Shown here: positions 24,024 to 33,203 of the stretch, piece by piece
Numbering within the stretch: position 1 is the first letter of the stretch
How the letters are laid out: each line of letters starts with the position of its first letter
Source: Calothrix sp. NIES-4105
GTDB taxonomy: Bacteria; Cyanobacteriota; Cyanobacteriia; Cyanobacteriales; Nostocaceae
Direction of reading: 5' to 3'
NCBI RefSeq assembly: GCF_002368415.1
Contig: NZ_AP018290.1
Location: forward strand, 10,097,717 to 10,161,716
DNA: 64,000 nt
Program-made: the position numbers and the translations under genes
The notes under the pieces: generated by a model
What the model was told of the DNA's origin: nothing
The model's input: only the letters and a program-made list of their open reading frames with translations
Database searches by the model: none

Positions 24024-26228
24024 ATGCTTAGACTTAATATCCACCGGAATGCAAAAATTCTAAGATTTTTGTTTATTTTATTTGGCGCCCTAATTGCCAC
24101 AGTATTAATTGCGGTTTACTGGGTAGCTTCGGGAGTGCAAACTACAACCTATAGAACATCTTGGATTGGTAACACTTTTGGTGGTGGCGCCAAGTGGGTG
24201 CAAAACCAAGTCATTGATATGTACGTTTCTCCAGATGGTACAGTTTATACGAATAGTCCTTGGGATGAAGCAGGTAGAGAAGCTGGAGTTTATAAAAACG
24301 GTGATGCGATAGCGAAAGCAGAAGATTTACATGGATGGGAAAGATTTGGTGGAATTGCAGTAACTGCTTCTCGTCAATATATGTATGTTGCGATGTCGCA
24401 GGGGCATGTAGATGGTAAAGATACAGAATACCCTGCTAAGGGTAAAAGCTGGTACTGTGTCCGACGCTACGATTTATCTGGAAAACCGACACCTATTCCA
24501 AATGGTAAGGGTTGGGATAAAAGCATGTTAGTAGTAAGCGATAAAAATCAAGTTTCTGGATTAGCAACCAGTGGGTCAGAGTTATATGTTGCAATCAAAG
24601 ATGAAAATAAACTGCGCGTTTATAATACCCAAACACTAGAAGAAATTCGCTCTTTTTCTGTACCAAATCCTACAAAAATTGCGGTTGATAAACAGGGTGT
24701 ACTATGGATTATGCAAAATCAAAAAGACGGTGCTGTTCAAATCTCACATTACACAAAAACCGGAAATCGTCTACCGCAAGTAATAAATAATGTACCAGGT
24801 GCCAACGCGATTGCAGTAGACAATCAAAACCGATTATTAGTTGCTGATAATGGAAAGAATCAGCAAATTTTAATTTATGATACTAAAAATAAACCACAGA
24901 TAGTTGGCACATTTGGTTTGAAAGGTGGTATCTATGCTGGAAAACCTGGTGAAGTTGGTGATTTAAAGTTTTATGGAATTACTGGAATTGGTGTTGATGC
25001 TAAGGGAAATATCTATGTCAACAGTAGCGGTTTTAACTCTGGTGAGAATACGCAGCAAATGAAAACTGGTACTGATATCAGAAAGTTTTCTCCATCCGGC
25101 GCCATGCAGTGGCGTGTCGTTGGTCTACCATTTGTAGATAATGCTGACGCTGATCCTAAATTTGATGGTTTACATTTGTACACAGTACATGACCATTACG
25201 TCATGGATTATAGCAAGTCTTCAGGAAAACAATGGACTTATAAAGGATATACTTTAAATCCCTTTAAATACCCTCAAGATATACGCTTGCGTGTTGCTCA
25301 CGGGTCACCATTCGTGCGTCGCATCCAAGGTAAACTTTTCATATACTTTACTGATATGTTTGGTGGTTTTCTACATGCATATCGTTTTAATCCTGCTACT
25401 GATGGTGAAGTTGCTATTCCGTCAGTAATGTTTCAGGGAACACCTGGTTTGCAAGAAGAAAAAATAAAACCTGGTAGCTGGCCTCCTAACCAACCACAAA
25501 TTGGTGATTGGATTTGGCAAGATAAAAACGGTAATGGCGCCTTTGATAAAGGTGAGTTTGATGCGAGTCCACGTGACTATCCTTATCAAGGTGGATGGTG
25601 GGTAGATAGTAAAGGTGATGTGTGGAAAACTTTACGCATACCAGAAGGAATTCGCCATTTCCCTTTACAAGGAATTGATGCAAAAGGCAATCCTATCTAT
25701 ACTTACAGTTCAATGAAAAAACTTGCCACTCCAGCGGCAATTAAAGATATTCGTCGAATCGCATATTTTCCTGAAACTGATACAATGTATTTGTCTGGCT
25801 TTACAGAGAGATACCCTGCTGCTTACGATGACGGCGCACATTTTGGCAGCGAAATATTTCGTTATGATAACTGGAGTAAAGGAAACCGCAAAGAACGTTG
25901 GCGAATTGCTGTTCCTTATGACCCTAAAGCAAGCTCCGAAGTTCTCACAGCTTCAATGGATATAGCTGGGGATTATGTGTTTATTGTGACAGTTAAAACT
26001 GCTGAAGTTTATGTTTATAACAAAACGACTGGAGGTTTTGTTACCAAGTTTAAACCAGGCCCAGAAGTTGCTTCGGAAAGTGGCTGGATTGATATTCCCT
26101 ATGGTATTAGAGCATTCCGTCGTGCGAGTGGTGAGTATTTAGTATTTGTTGAAGAAGATGCTAAAGCAAAGGTGATTATGTATCAACTGCCTAAGAAAAT
26201 CCAGGTACAAACTGCATCTTCTAATTAA
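24024..26228 (+). CDS. Membrane-anchored NHL/beta-propeller-like protein
   Basis: 734 aa from the ATG at 24024. One N-terminal membrane helix (FLFILFGALIATVLIAVYWVASG) with the bulk outside the cytoplasm. The rest has propeller-like strands: DMYVSPDGTVYTNSPW, KIAVDKQGVLWIMQ, AIAVDNQNRLLVADNGKNQQILIYD and GIGVDAKGNIYVNSSG. These resemble NHL or SMP-30 type blades. DWIWQDKNGNGAFDKGEFD resembles a calcium-binding EF-hand or dockerin loop (DxNxNG). No catalytic motif was recognised. It divides the GT4 gene from the HEP run and faces the opposite way. A role in the extracellular glycan layer is a guess from context. Confidence 0.6.
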   Translation: MLRLNIHRNAKILRFLFILFGALIATVLIAVYWVASGVQTTTYRTSWIGNTFGGGAKWVQNQVIDMYVSPDGTVYTNSPWDEAGREAGVYKNGDAIAKAEDLHGWERFGGIAVTASRQYMYVAMSQGHVDGKDTEYPAKGKSWYCVRRYDLSGKPTPIPNGKGWDKSMLVVSDKNQVSGLATSGSELYVAIKDENKLRVYNTQTLEEIRSFSVPNPTKIAVDKQGVLWIMQNQKDGAVQISHYTKTGNRLPQVINNVPGANAIAVDNQNRLLVADNGKNQQILIYDTKNKPQIVGTFGLKGGIYAGKPGEVGDLKFYGITGIGVDAKGNIYVNSSGFNSGENTQQMKTGTDIRKFSPSGAMQWRVVGLPFVDNADADPKFDGLHLYTVHDHYVMDYSKSSGKQWTYKGYTLNPFKYPQDIRLRVAHGSPFVRRIQGKLFIYFTDMFGGFLHAYRFNPATDGEVAIPSVMFQGTPGLQEEKIKPGSWPPNQPQIGDWIWQDKNGNGAFDKGEFDASPRDYPYQGGWWVDSKGDVWKTLRIPEGIRHFPLQGIDAKGNPIYTYSSMKKLATPAAIKDIRRIAYFPETDTMYLSGFTERYPAAYDDGAHFGSEIFRYDNWSKGNRKERWRIAVPYDPKASSEVLTASMDIAGDYVFIVTVKTAEVYVYNKTTGGFVTKFKPGPEVASESGWIDIPYGIRAFRRASGEYLVFVEEDAKAKVIMYQLPKKIQVQTASSN

Positions 26229-26246
26229 AAATTTAAAATTTAAAAT

Positions 26247-26278
26247 AGGTAGAGACTAAACATGTTTAGTCTCTACCT
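26247..26278. terminator. Perfect 32-bp palindrome between convergent genes
   Basis: AGGTAGAGACTAAACA is followed at once by its exact complement. It lies 19 bp after the stop of the 24024-26228 gene and can act as a hairpin terminator in both directions. It belongs to the GTAGAGAC...GTCTCTAC family also present at 34586-34605. Confidence 0.7.
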
Positions 26279-26370
26279 ACCATTATTAATATTAATATAC
26301 GTGTTTTTTGATACAGTGTTTTATTTTAAATAAGGGAAAATACCAATACTGCTCGGTTAAGAATTGAAAT

Positions 26371-26564
26371 CCCCCCTTAATAAGGCTAGTGTGTACACAC
26401 AAGTTTCTCAAAGTCATCTTTTCTTCCTTTCTTCTCTTCCTTTGTGCCCTTTGTGACCTTTGTGGTTCCTTAAAGAGATAAACCACAAAGACACAAAGGA
26501 CACAAAGAGGAAATACAAGAAGGATTATAGAGATGTGTGTACACGGTAGCGTCTGAAGGGGGGT
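26371..26564. repeat. MITE-like palindromic element of about 195 bp
   Basis: The outer ends CCCCCCTTAATAAGGCTAGTGTGTACACACA and the reverse of TGTGTGTACACGGTAGCGTCTGAAGGGGGG are inverted repeats. Inside, CTTTGTGCCCTTTGTGACCTTTGTGGTT faces AACCACAAAGACACAAAGGACACAAAG, so almost the whole element can fold on itself. No coding capacity. It ends exactly at the stop codon of the wzy-like gene. Confidence 0.65.
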
Positions 26565-27988
26565 CAGGGGGAACTACTGGCGATTTCCTGTTGATGATAT
26601 TTCTTAGCTGCCATTGCAATTCCCATAAATCCCCATAACGTTATACCAGAAAGTCCAAGCATCATACTACTAAAAACCATTTGGAAAAATATTGCCAAAC
26701 TAATCGAGCGTGCAGCACAAGCAAAGGGATCGGCTCGAGTTTCGGAACCTTGGAACGTATTGACTAAAATAATAATTGCGGCACCTAGATAAGGGATGGC
26801 GCCAAACCAACCAAGTGCAAAAAATACATCTAAAATACCGCTATCAAGTACTATGTTGAATAGCTTGCCATCTTTGTCGATTATCCATGTACCGCCAATT
26901 CCTTTACCGAATACAGAAGATAAAGCTATCTCAAGGTTACGGTCGTAGTTTTGGGAGCGGTCATTAAAACTTTGGTCTTTTTCTAAGTTACTTATAGATT
27001 CAATTCGATCACCAATTACTTTGGCGAATGGCTCAGTTGTTGCTAACGGCACAACACACAACATAAGTAGAATTGCTACTACTACTAAGCGCATCTGTAG
27101 CTTTGGTTTAAGATTCGTTACTAAAGTCACCAATCCAACTACCCAGCCACCCCATGCTGAACGGACAAAAGTCAGTAGAAATCCAACATAGCCAACGATT
27201 GATGCAGCAAAACCAACGGGACGAACGTTGTTTAATAATAGCAGCAGCCCGGTCATTATTGTATTTGCAAATGGCCCTGGAGAATGCATCGTACTCCAAA
27301 CCCGGATTTTTAAAGGTGCTGGTTCTCCCATTGATGTGAGTTTAGTTTGAATTAACCAAAACCGATCCCATTCAGGCGCCACTAAGTATTGATAAATTCC
27401 ATAGGCGCCAGTAATTAATACGCACCAAAGAAAACATGATTGAATATTTTCGCGATAGCTAGGATAATTTCGCCAGTTCACAAAGACGTGGAAACCATAA
27501 AGGACTGGAGTCACCCAGTCAAGGGCAGTACGAAAAACTAGTACTTTGTCGTAGTTAATCAATCCTACTAACATGCCATAGAACACTGACAATATTGATA
27601 TAACGAAGGGCAACCCACCGATGCGTAACGACCTAGGTAATTCCCGTACAAAGGTAAAAAACGTCAGCAATGTTACCAAAAATGGTGAAATTAAAATAAA
27701 CCCGCTAGTATCCCAACCAGCTTTATAATCAATTAGACGGCGAAGAATCGCGATAAAAAACCATAGCCACCAAGTATAACCGATGTAAAGCGTAGGATAG
27801 CGTAGGTAAAGAAATATACCTACAGCAAATGAAAATACTGGAAAAGCCTGCCGTAACAAGCTAGCGGCGCCGAAGTAACAAACAACAGTAAAAAGTATTA
27901 GTGCCCCAATCGCAATCCATGCAAGGAATGGTGAAGGTTCCTCCTTTGATTGGTGTGGATAAGGTGAAAAAGACTGATTAATGGTCAT
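26564..27988 (-). CDS. O-antigen polymerase/ligase-like membrane protein (Wzy type)
   Basis: 474 aa with about 10-12 hydrophobic helices (for example FLAWIAIGALILFTVVCYFGAA, FVISILSVFYGMLVGLI, LLTFVRSAWGGWVVGLVTLV) and a long central periplasmic loop. FVRSAWGGWVVG is the usual conserved stretch of the Wzy/WaaL superfamily. It would polymerise repeat units on the periplasmic side. The start overlaps the stop of the upstream glycosyltransferase by 4 bp, so the two are coupled. It is the last gene of the HEP-type run. Confidence 0.82.
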   Translation of the reverse strand: MTINQSFSPYPHQSKEEPSPFLAWIAIGALILFTVVCYFGAASLLRQAFPVFSFAVGIFLYLRYPTLYIGYTWWLWFFIAILRRLIDYKAGWDTSGFILISPFLVTLLTFFTFVRELPRSLRIGGLPFVISILSVFYGMLVGLINYDKVLVFRTALDWVTPVLYGFHVFVNWRNYPSYRENIQSCFLWCVLITGAYGIYQYLVAPEWDRFWLIQTKLTSMGEPAPLKIRVWSTMHSPGPFANTIMTGLLLLLNNVRPVGFAASIVGYVGFLLTFVRSAWGGWVVGLVTLVTNLKPKLQMRLVVVAILLMLCVVPLATTEPFAKVIGDRIESISNLEKDQSFNDRSQNYDRNLEIALSSVFGKGIGGTWIIDKDGKLFNIVLDSGILDVFFALGWFGAIPYLGAAIIILVNTFQGSETRADPFACAARSISLAIFFQMVFSSMMLGLSGITLWGFMGIAMAAKKYHQQEIASSSP

Positions 27989-28977
27989 TCAATGTCTCCC
28001 ACACTCAAAGTTTTAGATCGAGAAGCTTGTTTTGTTGAGTTGCTATCAAGCCATGTTGAAAAGCCCTGCCACCTTCCTTGCATTGATGCTACAAACCTTT
28101 GTACTGTTATTAATTTTTCTCTCTTGAAAAATCTAACAACCTGTAATATTCCATAGGCATCTTGCGTTCCTATTAATACTGCAAAAGCAAGATATATCAA
28201 TCGCCTAAAAAATGGCAAGTACTCTAGTAGAGTTAGAGTTTCGTTATGAGTAGTATTAATACAAGCAATCGAATTGAATGCATCGCGTTTATCTTCATCA
28301 AAACGCTGTGCTGGGTAGTGATTCACAGCTACTTTTGGATCATAAATGAGCTTCCAACCCGAAGAACGCACTGCTAAACTAAATGCTAAATCGTTATGTA
28401 CTTGTGCGCCCGTACCTCGCAGTCTTTGGTCGAAGCGAATGTTTGAGCCAATGCCGTTATTTTTAAGTGCTGAAGCGCGATAGCTCATATTAGCACCTTT
28501 CAAAATTTCTACTTCGCGCGCTTCTCCAATACCTAGATGATGCTCACCAATCATACGCCCAAACCACTGAATTACACCGACTACCTGCTCGGCGCCATCC
28601 ACTAGTTTGTCACCCTCGTAGATCCAATCGCGTCCACCAACTCCGCCAATATGACTGTCGCTTGCAAACCAAGCTTCAATACGTTCTAACCAATCAGGAT
28701 GAGGCATTGCGTCATCATCAGTAATTGCAATTACATCTCCAGTAGCTACTTGAAGACCAGCATTCAAAGCATTGACTTGTCCGGGAGTGGTGACTTTACA
28801 AATCTTTAATCGCATTAATTCTGTCTCGAATTTAAGCAATTCCCAAGTTTCAGTATCAACGTCCCGAACTACTACCACGACTTCATCTGCACTCCGTGTT
28901 TGAGAACGCAATGCCTTTAAACAACGCGCTAAGTCGTAAGGACGACGATAAGTAGGTACGATAACAGTTAAAAGCAT
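27985..28977 (-). CDS. Glycosyltransferase family 2
   Basis: 330 aa GT-A enzyme. VIVPTYRRPYDLARCLKAL opens the nucleotide-sugar fold; AITDDDAMPHPDWLERIEAWF contains the DDD metal-binding motif; GVGGRDWIYEG, LKGANMSYRASAL and RLRGTGAQVHNDLAFSLAVR follow the family pattern with an acidic ED-like motif in the last. The C-terminus has a hydrophobic stretch (FRRLIYLAFAVLIG), suggesting membrane attachment. It shares 4 bp with the polymerase gene downstream and lies 32 bp after another GT2 gene. Confidence 0.9.
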   Translation of the reverse strand: MLLTVIVPTYRRPYDLARCLKALRSQTRSADEVVVVVRDVDTETWELLKFETELMRLKICKVTTPGQVNALNAGLQVATGDVIAITDDDAMPHPDWLERIEAWFASDSHIGGVGGRDWIYEGDKLVDGAEQVVGVIQWFGRMIGEHHLGIGEAREVEILKGANMSYRASALKNNGIGSNIRFDQRLRGTGAQVHNDLAFSLAVRSSGWKLIYDPKVAVNHYPAQRFDEDKRDAFNSIACINTTHNETLTLLEYLPFFRRLIYLAFAVLIGTQDAYGILQVVRFFKREKLITVQRFVASMQGRWQGFSTWLDSNSTKQASRSKTLSVGDIE

Positions 28978-29009
28978 TTATTTATTAAGTAATGATAGAT
29001 GACTTAAGA

Positions 29010-29996
29010 TTACTGCGATATACTTAGCAAGCGATTAAAAACTGGTTTTGGGATATAACTTAATACAAGCGCAGCTAAAGTACGTAGATTAAATTTTTGC
29101 TTTAGAAGTGCGCTCCATAAGTACGAGCGTGCTTGTTGGACTTGTTGATTTCGTATTAAGCCAATTCCTAGAGTTGTATGCGCGTGCAGCCATTTTTGTT
29201 TAAAATATGGATGAAACTCGGCTAAATTTCGGTCTTGAAGAAATTTCCCGTAGCAAAAAATCTCCGACTTAGCTTTACGGATTTTAGCTTCTACGTTGCG
29301 ACCTCCACTTTGCATTGTGTCAGTTTGTTCGTGTTCACGGTAGCGGGTTAAGCGTTCTGGGTAATAATATGCTCCTTTACCTGTACGGCAACATATATAA
29401 GATAGATATACATCCCACATTCCAGCGATATCTGAAGAAAATTCTTCCCAATCTACAATTTCTCTTCTAATTACTGCCGCGATTGCTGGTGATACTGATT
29501 GATTGACAAGTGCTTGTTTTGCAAACGGTTGATAAATTCCTTGCTTGAGGTCATAACGTTTATAAGCGCGCGTACATTCTTCTGTCTTCTCCATATCGAT
29601 TTCACCCGAAGCATTCATCATATAGTGGTCGCAAAAAGCTAAAGCTACATCAGAATTTTCTTCGAGTAAAGGAACCAGTTTTGCTAAATAATCTGGCTCC
29701 CACATGTCATCATCGAGCAAGCTAGCTATGTACTTACCGCGCGCGTATTTAAACGTCTTAATTGTGTTTACCAACATCCCTAAATTGCTGGAATTACGAT
29801 AAAAGCGAATTCTTGGGTCGTTGAACGATTCGACGATTGCTTGGGGACTTTCTGGACTACAATTATCGGAGACAATTATTTCAATATTTCGATATGTTTG
29901 ATTAACGGCACTTGTTAGCGCTTGCTTTAGATATTCTGGTCGGTTGTAAGTAGGAGTAATAACGCTAACTAACGGTTGTTCATGTGATTCCAGCAT
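29010..29996 (-). CDS. Glycosyltransferase family 2
   Basis: 328 aa. PLVSVITPTYNRPEYLKQALTSAVNQTYRNIEIIVSDNCS is a textbook GT2 N-terminus, and YIASLLDDDMWEPDYLAKLVPLL carries the DDD (DxD) motif. The C-terminal third is helical without a clear membrane segment. It probably transfers one residue of the envelope polysaccharide repeat unit. It lies between two other glycosyltransferase genes on the same strand with short gaps. Confidence 0.9.
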   Translation of the reverse strand: MLESHEQPLVSVITPTYNRPEYLKQALTSAVNQTYRNIEIIVSDNCSPESPQAIVESFNDPRIRFYRNSSNLGMLVNTIKTFKYARGKYIASLLDDDMWEPDYLAKLVPLLEENSDVALAFCDHYMMNASGEIDMEKTEECTRAYKRYDLKQGIYQPFAKQALVNQSVSPAIAAVIRREIVDWEEFSSDIAGMWDVYLSYICCRTGKGAYYYPERLTRYREHEQTDTMQSGGRNVEAKIRKAKSEIFCYGKFLQDRNLAEFHPYFKQKWLHAHTTLGIGLIRNQQVQQARSYLWSALLKQKFNLRTLAALVLSYIPKPVFNRLLSISQ

Positions 29997-30022
29997 TTGA
30001 GTTATAACCCTATATTCTAAAA

Positions 30023-31180
30023 TTATTCATATCTACCAAAAGCTAAATAATTTGAAGTATAATTTTCTACATAAGGGAAACCAACGCTTTTTAGAAAACG
30101 TATAGCAGTAGCAGTTGGGCTGTAATGCTCTAATGCCCAAAGTTTCCCTTCTATCGAAACTTTTTCTAGTATTTCTGGTTCCGAGCGAATTCGAGATATA
30201 GCGAACTGTATATTATCTAAGTCAATACCAATATAATGGCGCCAGTTTTCTGGCATTACAGGTAATTGACAGCCGTATTTTTCAAAGTCAACGTGAAATG
30301 TTGCACAACCGGATGCAAGTGATTCCCATAATCGCCAGCTATCCCATTGAATAATTCGATTTGATTTTAAGCCTAATTGACTATAAGCAGCTTTGAATAC
30401 ACGACTAATAATGGTGGTTGGGTCTTCGGGAAATTCAGGAACGAAAAAACCACCAAAGGCAGCACATGCAGCCGTATGTTTTAATCTTTGATAATAATTT
30501 GGATTATGGCGCCTTCCTGTTCGTTGCCATAACCAATAATCGTAAGGATTTGTAGGAGGATGAGTATCAATCGATTTATCTAAAGGTATAATAGGAGCAA
30601 TTTCACTAGCTAGTTCTTTATCAACCGTTTTTCTAACAGAATGAGCAAATTTATTGTGCCTAAAGTTAATTAATAGCTTTTTTTCTCTATCTTGAAAATT
30701 TAGGTTATTGCTAGTAGCTTTGATTATACGCTCTGATAGTCCAAAAGCCCAAGGATAAACATTAGATGGAAACTTTAATTTGCTGTTAAAATGAGCTTTC
30801 AAAACAATATCAGCTTTTCGATATTCAGGTTTTGATGAAAAAGTTCTACTTCCATCACAGTCTTCGAGAGCTACCGTAATATATTTACGGTTCTTATGAA
30901 ATAATTGCTCTGGAGTAATGATATTAGTAGAAAATACGTCACCAAATACTACTATTGAACAGTCTTCATGGCTAATCGAAGGGTTTTTACTGAATAAATA
31001 TTCCTCCGAGTCCTGAGACAGGCGCCAATATGAATTATTGCTATAAACTTCTATACCTAGTGTTTTTAACCCTTCGGCTAAAGCTATCAACAGGTGTGGA
31101 TAACCAACATGCTCGGCAGGCTTTGAGGAATCAGGCTCCGAACCTACATAAAAATAAACTCTTTGATTAAAATTAGCCAT
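30023..31180 (-). CDS. Glycosyltransferase-like protein of the polysaccharide cluster
   Basis: 385 aa, start taken at the ATG 31180 (a GTG seven codons upstream is possible). VYFYVGSEPDSSKPAEHVGYPHLLIALAEGLKTLGIEVYSN suggests a GT-B acceptor domain. RIIQWDSWRLWESLASGCATFHVDFEKYG resembles the donor-site helix of this fold, with WESLASG like the ESxASG seen in other glycosyltransferases. YIGIDLDNIQFAISRI and a LEHYSP end also fit. No family could be named with certainty. Context in the HEP-type island supports a glycan role. Confidence 0.65.
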   Translation of the reverse strand: MANFNQRVYFYVGSEPDSSKPAEHVGYPHLLIALAEGLKTLGIEVYSNNSYWRLSQDSEEYLFSKNPSISHEDCSIVVFGDVFSTNIITPEQLFHKNRKYITVALEDCDGSRTFSSKPEYRKADIVLKAHFNSKLKFPSNVYPWAFGLSERIIKATSNNLNFQDREKKLLINFRHNKFAHSVRKTVDKELASEIAPIIPLDKSIDTHPPTNPYDYWLWQRTGRRHNPNYYQRLKHTAACAAFGGFFVPEFPEDPTTIISRVFKAAYSQLGLKSNRIIQWDSWRLWESLASGCATFHVDFEKYGCQLPVMPENWRHYIGIDLDNIQFAISRIRSEPEILEKVSIEGKLWALEHYSPTATAIRFLKSVGFPYVENYTSNYLAFGRYE

Positions 31181-31246
31181 ATATAACTTTAAATTATTCA
31201 CTTACTGCTGTATTCACATTTATATAAAGCTAATTATGTACGTGCA

Positions 31247-33100
31247 TTAGCCAACTGTACCTGTTTCATGCTGCATTTTATGGTATTTCCATAAGGCGCC
31301 TTGTTGTTCGAGTAGTTCTTGATATCTTCCCTGCTCTACTATACGTCCCTTTTCCATTACCACGACTTTATCAGCTTTCGCAATAGTTGAAAGTCGATGC
31401 GCGATAGCAATTACAGTTCGACCAACGGAAAGCTGTTCTAACGATTGTTGAATAAGTCGCTCTGAAACAGCATCTAATGCACTAGTAGCTTCATCCAATA
31501 TCAAAATCTCTGGGTCACGTAACAACGCACGGGCAATTGCAAGACGTTGCCGTTGTCCTCCAGATATATTTACACCTCTGTCTCCTAACTGAGTATCAAA
31601 ACCTTGAGGCATTTTCTCAATGAATTCTAGCGCATTTGCCTGTCGAACAGCTTCTCTTATTTCTGCTTCTGTTGCATTTAATGTTCCATATGCTATGTTA
31701 TCCCAAACTGTAGCGTTAAAAATAAACGTATCTTGACTAACTACCGCAATTTTGCTACGCAGGGAGTTAATTTCAAACAGTCGTATATCAACTCCATCAA
31801 CAAAAATTTGACCTTCTGTTGGGTCATAGAAACGCGGTATCAAATCAGCTAATGTGGTTTTACCTGCACCCGAACCTCCTACTAATGCCGTTGTTTTTCC
31901 TCGTTCAATGGATAATTTAATATTATGCAACACTCGATTTTCTTCGTCATAGCCAAAATCTACTGAAACAAAATCAATAGAATGTTTTAATCCTTGGAAC
32001 TGAATCGAACCATTTTGAAAATAAACTTTATCATCTGTTTTAATTAAATTCTTTACAGTTTCTGCTGTACCGTGCAAAGTACTTAAATATGCCAGGGTTC
32101 CATTGATATCTTGAACATTTGGAACCAAACGCGCTAGTACAAATAAAAACCCTAGTAATGCTGAGACTGGAATAATTCCAGGTACGACAAATTGTGTGTA
32201 GCCTAAAATAATTAGTCCAACCAAGACAGTACTAGCAACTCCATCGGCAACAGGTTTAACCATCGACCAAGCGAGAGTTATTTTTTTACCAGCATTAACT
32301 ACATCATCACTAGCTTTATAAAAACGTTTACGTTCAAAATTATGAGTAGCAAATGCGTGAACAGTCCGAATTCCATTAATAAATTCTACTGATCTTGATG
32401 TAAATCTACCACTAGCTGCCGATGTATCAAAACTTAATTCTCTAACACGCTTATTCATTGTTGATAAGCCAACAGCTATTAAGCTAAATAAAAGTATTGA
32501 AGTAATTGTCATCTGCCACGATATCCAGAGTATCGACATTGCATATATTGCTAATGTCATGCCTCTAGTCATCAAAAATGATGCACTACTAAAGCCATTT
32601 TTGATTTTTTCAATTTCTGTGGTAAGTATATTAATTAGTTCTCCCGAACGAGTTTTACTAAAATAACCAAGTGGAAATGCTTGCAACTGCTCAAAAATTT
32701 GTTTGCGTAAGCGGTCAGCAAGCATGAACTGTGCGAATTCAGTATATATTGCTGTTAAGTAATTAAATCCTGCTCGCATCCAGGTACTTAATGCTATTAG
32801 TACGCATATTCTAATTAATCTATTAGTTGGCGATTCGTGAAGTCCTAAAACTGAATCGTCAAACCATCCTAGTCCAGTTTGTAAGGGTTTGGAGTTTGGT
32901 AATAATGTTTGTAAAAAAGATATAAGCAACCCAATTCCAAACCCTTCCATTAATGCTGCGAGAAAAGAGCAAACTACAGCTAAAATTGCGATTTTGCGAA
33001 AATGTTTAAATTCACGCAATATTATATAGTTATTCTGCCAAAATTTACTGGCTTTAAACCAAATTTTTAACTTTGTTCGTGAAGATGCTTTTTTATTCAT
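31247..33100 (-). CDS. hepA: ABC-B family exporter, HepA-like
   Basis: 617 aa half-transporter from the ATG at 33100. Residues about 30-330 hold six membrane helices (AILAVVCSFLAALMEGFGIGLLISFL and so on). The ATPase domain has Walker A GGSGAGKTT, the Q-loop VSQDTFIF, signature NISGGQRQR, Walker B ILILDEATSALD and the switch His in AIAHRLSTI. It resembles MsbA-type flippases and the Anabaena HepA exporter needed for the heterocyst polysaccharide layer. The order HepC-like, HepA-like, glycosyltransferases also matches that island. It likely moves a lipid-linked saccharide across the inner membrane. Confidence 0.85.
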   Translation of the reverse strand: MNKKASSRTKLKIWFKASKFWQNNYIILREFKHFRKIAILAVVCSFLAALMEGFGIGLLISFLQTLLPNSKPLQTGLGWFDDSVLGLHESPTNRLIRICVLIALSTWMRAGFNYLTAIYTEFAQFMLADRLRKQIFEQLQAFPLGYFSKTRSGELINILTTEIEKIKNGFSSASFLMTRGMTLAIYAMSILWISWQMTITSILLFSLIAVGLSTMNKRVRELSFDTSAASGRFTSRSVEFINGIRTVHAFATHNFERKRFYKASDDVVNAGKKITLAWSMVKPVADGVASTVLVGLIILGYTQFVVPGIIPVSALLGFLFVLARLVPNVQDINGTLAYLSTLHGTAETVKNLIKTDDKVYFQNGSIQFQGLKHSIDFVSVDFGYDEENRVLHNIKLSIERGKTTALVGGSGAGKTTLADLIPRFYDPTEGQIFVDGVDIRLFEINSLRSKIAVVSQDTFIFNATVWDNIAYGTLNATEAEIREAVRQANALEFIEKMPQGFDTQLGDRGVNISGGQRQRLAIARALLRDPEILILDEATSALDAVSERLIQQSLEQLSVGRTVIAIAHRLSTIAKADKVVVMEKGRIVEQGRYQELLEQQGALWKYHKMQHETGTVG

Positions 33101-33203
33101 AGGTTCAACAATTTTTCCGCAATTTGATGCACCGTTACTATTTAGATGCAAAGATTTATCTAATTAATGCAAAGGTACTAATTTAGACTTAGTACCTTGA
33201 CAG

